Shown in pieces: positions 1 through 5,071 of a stretch of 7,359 nt of DNA (positions are counted from its first letter, which is position 1; each line of letters opens with the position of its first letter). The notes under the pieces were generated by a model. That model worked only from the letters and a program-made list of their open reading frames with translations. It ran no database searches and was not told where the DNA came from. Made by a program: the position numbers and the translations under genes. This stretch comes from Bacteroidales bacterium (lineage in GTDB: Bacteria > Bacteroidota > Bacteroidia > Bacteroidales > UBA7960): assembly GCA_007132825.1 (NCBI GenBank), contig SLNX01000045.1, forward strand, positions 1-7,359, given 5' to 3'.

Positions 1-33
1 AAAAAAATCAATCCCAGTTATCAAACCATTGAT
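1..33 (-). terminator. Weak possible rho-independent terminator after hslR
   Basis: Read on the minus strand, ATCAAT (33-28) and ATTGAT (12-7) can pair as a 6-bp stem around a 15-nt loop, followed at once by a run of T to the window edge. The stem is AT-rich and overlaps the stop codon of hslR, so it would be weak. The window ends inside the T run, so its full length is unknown. Confidence 0.3.
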
Positions 34-394
34 CCAGGTCGCGCCGCTCTTTTTTCGTGGGACGCCCTGTTCCGTGCGGACGAAATCCTGTCCTTTTTTT
101 GATCAGTTCAAGTGTTTTATAGTCTTCTTCGGGTGTCATATCTTCCATATATTCACTAACAAGCTTTGCACCGACACGGTTTTTCAGCAGCGCTTTTACC
201 TTCAGAATGCGATTTATGGGTCCCCAGTGCACTTGAATGATCATGTCGGGTTGTACTTCACGAGAAGGTTTTACCGGTTGGTCGTCGACTTTTACCTTAC
301 CTGTTCGGCAGGCTTGTGAGGCCTGGCTTCGTGTTTTGAAAACCCTTACGGCCCAAAGCCATTTGTCAATTCTGGGTGCATCTTCACTCATCAT
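8..394 (-). CDS. hslR: Hsp15-like S4-domain RNA-binding protein
   Basis: This is a 128-residue basic protein with an S4 RNA-binding domain at its N-terminus. The opening RIDKWLWAVRVFKTR (about residues 8-22) and the tail RPTKKERRDL match the layout of Escherichia coli Hsp15, which binds free 50S subunits carrying a stalled nascent chain and helps recycle them. The overall length also fits (E. coli Hsp15 is about 133 residues). The frame is open upstream to 514, but that would overlap der by over 100 nt with no S4-like sequence, so the start is placed at the ATG at 394. A second ATG follows directly at 391 and is equally possible. An AGGAAAAA stretch lies about 12 nt upstream, inside the end of der. 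The 5-nt gap after the der stop suggests translational coupling. The family assignment is confident; the Hsp15 role is inferred from similarity. Confidence 0.9.
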   Translation of the reverse strand: MMSEDAPRIDKWLWAVRVFKTRSQASQACRTGKVKVDDQPVKPSREVQPDMIIQVHWGPINRILKVKALLKNRVGAKLVSEYMEDMTPEEDYKTLELIKKRTGFRPHGTGRPTKKERRDLDQWFDNWD

Positions 395-399
395 CTGAT

Positions 400-1710
400 T
401 CACTTTTTCCTGCAATATACTTTCATCGGTACGCCTGAAAAATCCCATTTCGAACGAATCTGGTTCTCTAGAAAACGCATGTAAGGTTCTTTTACATATT
501 GTGGAAGGTTGCAAAAGAATGCAAATGAGGGGTAGTGAGTGGGTAGCTGGGTCACATATTTAATTTTAATGTATTTCCCCTTTGTTGATGGCGGCGGATT
601 CTTTTGGATAATCGGAAGCATTACATCATTCAGCTTTGCTGTTTGGATTTTGCGTTTTCTGTTATGAAACACGGCAACAGCTGTCTCGATTGCTTTAAAG
701 ATCCTTTGTTTTTGCGGAACGGAGGTGAATATCACCGGCACATCTGTAAACGGAGCAATGCGCTCCCTGATCTGCTGCTCATAACTTTTTGCACTATTGT
801 GATCTTTTTCCTCGACCAAATCCCACTTGTTGACCAGGATCACGACCCCTTTGTTATTCCTGGCTGCCAGCGAGAAGATATTGAGATCCTGTGACTCAAA
901 AGGGGTGGTTGCATCCACCAGCAAGATGCAGACATCGGCCAGCTCAATTGCTCGCACAGAGCGCATCACTGAGTAAAACTCGATGTTTTCCTGCACTTTC
1001 CCCTTTTTTCGCAGACCGGCAGTGTCAACAAGATAGAAATCGAGGCCAAACTGATTGTAATGTGTATAGATTGAATCCCTGGTGGTTCCTGGAATGTCGG
1101 TCACGATGTTGCGTTCCTCTCCGAGCAATGCATTCACCAGGCTTGATTTACCCACATTGGGTCTACCCACTACCGCGAACTTTGGGATGTCGGGCTCTAG
1201 TTCCTCTTCCTCTTTTTGCTTAAATTTTGTAACAGCGACATCCAGCAGATCACCTGTGCCACTACCATTGATGGAAGAAACCGGAAATACCTCTTCCACA
1301 CCAAGTGCATAAAAAACAGAGGAATCATTCATCAGGCGCGAATTGTCCGCCTTATTGGCAACAAGCAGATAGGGCTTTCCCTTTCGCCTCAGCAGATCGG
1401 CCATCACCTCATCCATCGGTGTGATGCCTTCCATCGCATCCACCATAAAGAGGACGACATCCGCCTCTTCGATCGCTATTTGGACCTGTTCGCGGATCTG
1501 GAGTTCAAAAACATCATCAGAGTCCTTAATATATCCACCGGTATCGATCACGCTGAAGGTGATGCCATTCCAGTCTGATTTTCCATAGTGACGATCACGT
1601 GTAACCCCTGCAGTTGGGTCAACAATGGCCATGCGCCGTTTTGTCAGTCTGTTGAAAAGGGTTGATTTTCCAACATTCGGACGCCCTACGAGTGCTAATA
1701 TATTCGACAT
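400..1710 (-). CDS. der: Ribosome biogenesis double GTPase Der (EngA)
   Basis: This 436-residue protein has two tandem GTPase domains and a C-terminal KH-like domain, the architecture unique to Der/EngA, which binds the 50S precursor and is needed for its maturation. Domain 1 shows the P-loop GRPNVGKS (9-16), DTGG (56-59) and NKAD (119-122). Domain 2 shows GRPNVGKS (182-189), DTAG (229-232) and NKWD (294-297). The KH-like part runs from about residue 352 to the end and contains NPPPSTKGKYIKIKYVTQLP. Length and every GTP-binding motif are normal, so the protein should be active. The start follows an A/T-rich leader (AAAATAATTTTT) with no Shine-Dalgarno, as is usual in Bacteroidota. It lies 42 bp after the permease gene and 5 bp before hslR, probably in one transcript. 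Confidence 0.98.
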   Translation of the reverse strand: MSNILALVGRPNVGKSTLFNRLTKRRMAIVDPTAGVTRDRHYGKSDWNGITFSVIDTGGYIKDSDDVFELQIREQVQIAIEEADVVLFMVDAMEGITPMDEVMADLLRRKGKPYLLVANKADNSRLMNDSSVFYALGVEEVFPVSSINGSGTGDLLDVAVTKFKQKEEEELEPDIPKFAVVGRPNVGKSSLVNALLGEERNIVTDIPGTTRDSIYTHYNQFGLDFYLVDTAGLRKKGKVQENIEFYSVMRSVRAIELADVCILLVDATTPFESQDLNIFSLAARNNKGVVILVNKWDLVEEKDHNSAKSYEQQIRERIAPFTDVPVIFTSVPQKQRIFKAIETAVAVFHNRKRKIQTAKLNDVMLPIIQKNPPPSTKGKYIKIKYVTQLPTHYPSFAFFCNLPQYVKEPYMRFLENQIRSKWDFSGVPMKVYCRKK

Positions 1711-1752
1711 AAAAATTATTTTTCAAGGTTATTTGATCTTCACGGGTGAAAT

Positions 1753-3015
1753 TTAGCCCGTACTCCTGATTGCTTCTACCGGATCGAGACGAGCAGCGCT
1801 CCATGCCGGTATGAATCCGGATAAAAGGCCTATTATCGCAGATACATTGATGCCGAGCAGGATGTTTGATGCACTCAGCATAAAATCAATGTCAAAAATA
1901 TTGGCCACAATGGTTGTGCCCGTAAAAACAAGCAGCAAGCCAACTAAGCCTCCGATCAGGCTCAGCATGACCGATTCAAAAAGAAACTGCCAGAGGATGA
2001 AGTAATTTTTCGCGCCAAGCGCTTTTTGAATGCCAATGATGCTGGTTCGTTCACGTACCGAAACAAACATGATGTTGGCAATTCCAAATCCTCCAACCAG
2101 GATGGAGAATCCACCAATGATCCATCCAGCCATTTTGATAATGGCAAACAAGCCGTCAAACCCTTCCGATAACAAACTTGTCTCGTTTAATGCAAAATTA
2201 TTGTCGGCTGCAGGTGGCAGTCGCCGTATGGCGCGCATCACACCTGTCAGATCATCGATCAGCTCCTGGTTGCTGATCCCCGGTTTACCTCGTGCCATGA
2301 TGAATGGGTTGAAGCGCTCCCGGTTCACATCAACAAATTGACTAAGATAACCAACTGGCATGGCCAGAACATCGTCGTGACTATCGCCAAAGCCACCCAT
2401 CCCTTCTTTTTCAAAAATTCCGATTACAACGGCATTATGGCCAAAGACCTTAACGGTCCGGCCAATTGGATCGATGTTTGGGAAAAGGTTTTCCGCCAAA
2501 TCGGAGCCCAGTACAACAACATTTCTTCCGGTTGCCGATTCCATGGCCGAAAAAAAACGCCCATCCTCCATGTCAAAGTTTCTCACCTGGTCATAATCGG
2601 CCGAAACACCCATGATTGTTACGTTATCAATGCTGGTGCTGAGGTATTCAACACGTCTCGACAGCGATGCAACAAAAGCAGCAGCCTCTACGCTACCTGC
2701 CCTGCGCTGAACCTCTTCAAGCTCGCGAATGTTTGGTACCGGCCTCCCCATGTAGTCCCACCAGTGATATTGGCCATCAAATCCTCCCCATGGCCATTTC
2801 TGGATGTAAACAACCTGATCACCCAAAGCAGCAATGCTTCCACGGATCTGCCTTTCCAGCGAATCGACAATGGAAAAAACAGAGATGATGGCAAAAATCC
2901 CAATGGTGATACCCAAAAGGGTCAGCACGGTGCGTAACTTGTTTGCAATTACTGAGTTTATTGCAAACAAGACACTCTCCCTGAGTAATTTGATGATTAA
3001 TATTATTGAGGCCAT
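1753..3015 (-). CDS. MacB/FtsX-type ABC transporter permease
   Basis: This is a 420-residue inner-membrane permease with the MacB/FtsX plan: a first membrane helix near residues 28-50, a large periplasmic domain from about 52 to 290, and three C-terminal helices near 293-317, 343-371 and 383-403. The family landmarks GIQKALGAK (328-336, coupling loop to the ATPase) and PAWSAARLDPVEAIR (403-417) are present. Such permeases pair with a separate LolD/MacB-like ATPase and act in mechanotransmission, lipoprotein release or efflux rather than classical import; the substrate here cannot be told. No ATPase gene is in the window and none can lie directly upstream on this strand, because the next gene is divergent. 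An in-frame TAG lies 12 nt upstream of the chosen ATG, which supports this start. It heads the permease-der-hslR cluster. Confidence 0.92.
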   Translation of the reverse strand: MASIILIIKLLRESVLFAINSVIANKLRTVLTLLGITIGIFAIISVFSIVDSLERQIRGSIAALGDQVVYIQKWPWGGFDGQYHWWDYMGRPVPNIRELEEVQRRAGSVEAAAFVASLSRRVEYLSTSIDNVTIMGVSADYDQVRNFDMEDGRFFSAMESATGRNVVVLGSDLAENLFPNIDPIGRTVKVFGHNAVVIGIFEKEGMGGFGDSHDDVLAMPVGYLSQFVDVNRERFNPFIMARGKPGISNQELIDDLTGVMRAIRRLPPAADNNFALNETSLLSEGFDGLFAIIKMAGWIIGGFSILVGGFGIANIMFVSVRERTSIIGIQKALGAKNYFILWQFLFESVMLSLIGGLVGLLLVFTGTTIVANIFDIDFMLSASNILLGINVSAIIGLLSGFIPAWSAARLDPVEAIRSTG

Positions 3016-3223
3016 CCTTATGGTTCTCTATTGTCTGTTGTAAGAACCGGGAATGCGCTGATAATCCCAGTCCGTATGATCAGTAAAACAAAACGCTAAA
3101 TTAATCAATTATGTATTATGTTAAGAGGTTTATTGCAACTAATTGATGATCAAAATCATGATAATAATTCGCAAGAAACAGGCGAATTTTATTAATTTTG
3201 ATGCCCAATGTAAATGTTGAACT
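3016..3223. other. Divergent intergenic regulatory region
   Basis: This 208-bp AT-rich gap separates the starts of two divergent clusters and must hold promoters for both. It contains a candidate plus-strand -7 element at 3193-3200. ATGATCA occurs twice (3076-3082 and 3146-3152), and small dyads are present: ATGAT-CAAA-ATCAT (3146-3159) and the palindrome ATCATGAT (3155-3162). I found no convincing promoter for the minus-strand cluster; the best partial match is TAATTTAG on that strand, near 3096-3105. Confidence 0.55.
3193..3200 (+). promoter_or_regulatory. Candidate Bacteroidota -7 element upstream of the SprT-like gene
   Basis: TAATTTTG matches the Bacteroidota sigma-ABfr -7 consensus TAnnTTTG at all fixed positions. 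It would place transcription start near 3206, about 17 nt before the ATG at 3224. The -33 TTTG partner is poor: only TTCG (3168-3171) lies at roughly the right distance. In AT-rich DNA this match can occur by chance. Confidence 0.35.
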
Positions 3224-3859
3224 ATGCAGGTTCCGGTTAGCGATGTACTTAAAAAGTATTTTCCCGAAGCAGCAGTCGAACCTGTAGAGCGGATTCTGAA
3301 AGAGAACCGGATATTGCTGATCATTACCCGCGACAGAATAACCAAGCTTGGAGATTTTAAAGCTTGTACAAAAAGCCAACCCCATCGTATTTCGGTGAAT
3401 GGAAACCTGAATCCCTATGCTGCTTTACTCGTATTTCTTCACGAGTTTGCCCATTTAACCTTATATGAGCTGGCCGGAAGGGTGCATCCGCCACACGGGA
3501 AAGCATGGAAACATCGCTATGGGGAACTGATTCGGTACGCTGTCAGCCTGGGGATGTTTCCCGAAGCCTTAAAAGAGCCGCTGCATGCCTATTCATTCAA
3601 TGTGCGTGCCTCCGGCCTGGCAGACCCCCATCTGACAAAAATGCTCCGAAAATATGACCGGACTGACATTTCCCGGGAATGGATGTATCTTGATGAATTG
3701 CAAGACCAGCCTGTTTTTCAAACAAAAAATGGCAGGGTGTTTGAAAAAGGGGAGAAGTTACGCAGTCGTTACCGCTGCACCTGTCTGCACAGCAAACGCA
3801 AATACCTGGTCAGCGGCATGTCGCTTGTTAAGCCATTTTCTAAACGACTCAACAACTAA
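3224..3859 (+). CDS. SprT-like zinc metalloprotease domain protein
   Basis: This 211-residue protein has a SprT-like zincin fold. The HExxH zinc site is HEFAH at residues 73-77 with catalytic Glu74, and the likely third ligand is His91 in HPPHGKAWKHRYGELI, matching the family HG..F/W pattern. Relatives include E. coli SprT and the core of eukaryotic Spartan, which degrades DNA-protein crosslinks; the function of the bacterial forms is poorly known. The C-terminus has only two cysteines (185, 187), so the four-Cys zinc ribbon seen in some SprT proteins is absent. The last residues (KRLNN) and the stop codon are encoded by the first copy of a 16-bp tandem repeat, so the tail is repeat-derived and probably not part of the fold. 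No signal peptide is seen, so it should be cytoplasmic. It is the first gene of the plus-strand cluster, 46 bp before the guanylyltransferase gene. Confidence 0.88.
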   Translation: MQVPVSDVLKKYFPEAAVEPVERILKENRILLIITRDRITKLGDFKACTKSQPHRISVNGNLNPYAALLVFLHEFAHLTLYELAGRVHPPHGKAWKHRYGELIRYAVSLGMFPEALKEPLHAYSFNVRASGLADPHLTKMLRKYDRTDISREWMYLDELQDQPVFQTKNGRVFEKGEKLRSRYRCTCLHSKRKYLVSGMSLVKPFSKRLNN

Positions 3860-3889
3860 ACGACTCAACAACTAAACGACTCAACAACT
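3842..3889. repeat. Three perfect 16-bp tandem repeats, each two degenerate 8-mers
   Basis: AAACGACTCAACAACT occurs three times in a row without change (3842-3857, 3858-3873, 3874-3889). Each unit splits into AAACGACT and CAACAACT, both fitting MAACRACT, so the tract is also six alternating 8-mers. A decayed seventh (AAACTATT, 6 of 8) follows at 3890-3897. The first copy lies inside the end of the SprT-like gene and supplies its stop. Because 16 is not a multiple of 3, the TAA in successive copies (3857, 3873, 3889) falls in each of the three forward frames. Confidence 0.95.
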
Positions 3890-3905
3890 AAACTATTATA
3901 TACAG

Positions 3906-4988
3906 ATGAATAACAGCAACAATTATGTAGTGATCATGGCCGGGGGGGTAGGAGAGCGCTTTTGGCCAATGAGCAGGGAAACGCGACCCAAGCAGTTTAT
4001 TGACATACTCGGCACCGGCAAGACGCTTTTGCGCCAAACCTACGAGCGGTTTTTGCGTGTTTGTGATTCCAAAAATATTTTTATCGTGACCAATAAAAAA
4101 TACCGCGAATTGGTCCGCACGCAAATTCCTGAGCTGGATTCCGCGAATCTGATATGTGAACCTGCCAGGAAGAATACGGCACCATGCATTGCCTATGCCT
4201 GTTATAAAATTTATGACATGAACCCCAATGCCAATGTTGTCGTAGCACCCTCTGATCATATCATTCTGAAGGAGGAAGAGTTTTCTGACATTATCAGTGC
4301 GGCATTGCATGTTGCAGCCAAAGAGAATCGGCTGTTTACACTTGGCATCACACCCAGCAGACCCGATACAGGCTACGGTTACATACAGTTTGATGATGAC
4401 TCAAGCTTCCCTGAAGATCAACGCCTGAAAAAAGTAAAGACATTTACTGAGAAACCCGACCTTGCCCTCGCGAAATCTTTTCTTGACAGTGGCGATTTTC
4501 TCTGGAACAGCGGGATCTTTATCTGGTCGTGTGATGCCATCATCAGTGCATTTGAGAAGTACCAGCCGGAGATCAGCTTCATCTTCCGTGAAGCATTGGG
4601 CAAGTATAACACCCCCGACGAACAAGGCTATATGGACATAGCCTATACAACATGCAAAAGTATTTCCATAGATTATGCCATTATGGAAAATGCAGACAAT
4701 GTGTTTGTCTTTGTATCTGATGTGGGATGGTCCGACCTTGGTACGTGGGGCTCACTCTTTGACGCCCGACCAAAAGATCAAAACAACAATGCTGTAATGG
4801 GAAAGGAGGTGATGCTTTACGATAGCTCTGATTGCATTATTAACGTTCCCAACGATAAACTCGTTGTGATACAAGGGCTGAATGGGTACATCGTTGCCGA
4901 GTCTGACAATGCCATGCTCATCTGCCATAAATCGCAGGAACAACAGATTCGCAAGTTTGTTAATGATATCAGATTGAAGAAAAAGTGA
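3906..4988 (+). CDS. manC: Mannose-1-phosphate guanylyltransferase (GDP-mannose pyrophosphorylase)
   Basis: This cytoplasmic 360-residue enzyme joins mannose-1-phosphate and GTP to give GDP-mannose and pyrophosphate. GDP-mannose feeds capsule, lipopolysaccharide and protein glycan synthesis, and GDP-fucose. The nucleotidyltransferase signature GGVGERFWPMSRETRPKQF is at 13-31, followed by EPARKNTAP (85-93), APSDH (114-118), TGYGYI (155-160), FTEKP (180-184), WNSGIF (200-205), SIDYAIME (254-261) and DVGWSDLGTW (272-281). It ends soon after, so it is the short single-function form without the phosphomannose isomerase domain of long ManC proteins. All expected motifs are intact. The ATG at 3906 is the only start that keeps the N-terminal strand (NNYVVIMAGG). 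A run of seven G (3942-3948) encodes part of the nucleotide-binding loop. It is probably co-transcribed with the SprT-like gene, with no clear own promoter. Confidence 0.96.
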   Translation: MNNSNNYVVIMAGGVGERFWPMSRETRPKQFIDILGTGKTLLRQTYERFLRVCDSKNIFIVTNKKYRELVRTQIPELDSANLICEPARKNTAPCIAYACYKIYDMNPNANVVVAPSDHIILKEEEFSDIISAALHVAAKENRLFTLGITPSRPDTGYGYIQFDDDSSFPEDQRLKKVKTFTEKPDLALAKSFLDSGDFLWNSGIFIWSCDAIISAFEKYQPEISFIFREALGKYNTPDEQGYMDIAYTTCKSISIDYAIMENADNVFVFVSDVGWSDLGTWGSLFDARPKDQNNNAVMGKEVMLYDSSDCIINVPNDKLVVIQGLNGYIVAESDNAMLICHKSQEQQIRKFVNDIRLKKK

Positions 4989-4997
4989 TATTTCGGT

Positions 4998-5017
4998 GCA
5001 CAGGTCAAGCCCTGTGC
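4998..5017. repeat. REP-like imperfect palindrome (hairpin) after manC
   Basis: GCACAGG (4998-5004) and CCTGTGC (5011-5017) form a perfect 7-bp GC-rich stem around the 6-nt loop TCAAGC, starting 10 nt after the manC stop. No T run follows on either strand, so it is not a standard intrinsic terminator. The compact GC-rich palindrome in an AT-rich gap resembles dispersed REP-type intergenic elements, though only one copy is in the window. It could still stabilise the 3' end of manC mRNA or weaken readthrough into the peptidase gene. Confidence 0.5.
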
Positions 5018-5038
5018 CTACAATTGGATTATCCCATA

Positions 5039-5068
5039 CTTAATCTTAATCTTAACCTTAACCTTAAT
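5039..5068. repeat. CTTAAY hexamer tandem repeat abutting the peptidase start
   Basis: Five hexamers run in order CTTAAT, CTTAAT, CTTAAC, CTTAAC, CTTAAT, and a partial CTTA (5069-5072) merges into the ATG at 5072. The array therefore fills the 5' leader and would occupy the ribosome-binding zone. It contains no Shine-Dalgarno-like purine stretch. Confidence 0.93.
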
Positions 5069-5071
5069 CTT

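Noticed and set aside
395..514. Longer 168-residue version of the hslR protein
   Set aside because: The added 40 residues lie wholly within der in another frame, show no S4-family similarity, and Hsp15 proteins start close to RIDKWLW.
2338..2937. Long plus-strand open frame opposite the permease gene (199 codons)
   Set aside because: It lies entirely antisense to a well-supported membrane protein gene and its translation has no recognisable domain; it is a coding shadow.
3842..3897. CRISPR array
   Set aside because: The 16-bp copies are directly adjacent with no spacers, and there are no cas genes.
4998..5017. Intrinsic terminator of manC
   Set aside because: The stem is good but no T-rich stretch follows on either strand, so it is reported as a hairpin or REP-like element instead.
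4985..5071. N-terminally extended form of the peptidase starting at GTG 4985, overlapping the manC stop
   Set aside because: The extra 29 residues are coded by the hairpin and the hexamer array (LNLNLN...), and would bury the clear signal peptide that begins at 5072.
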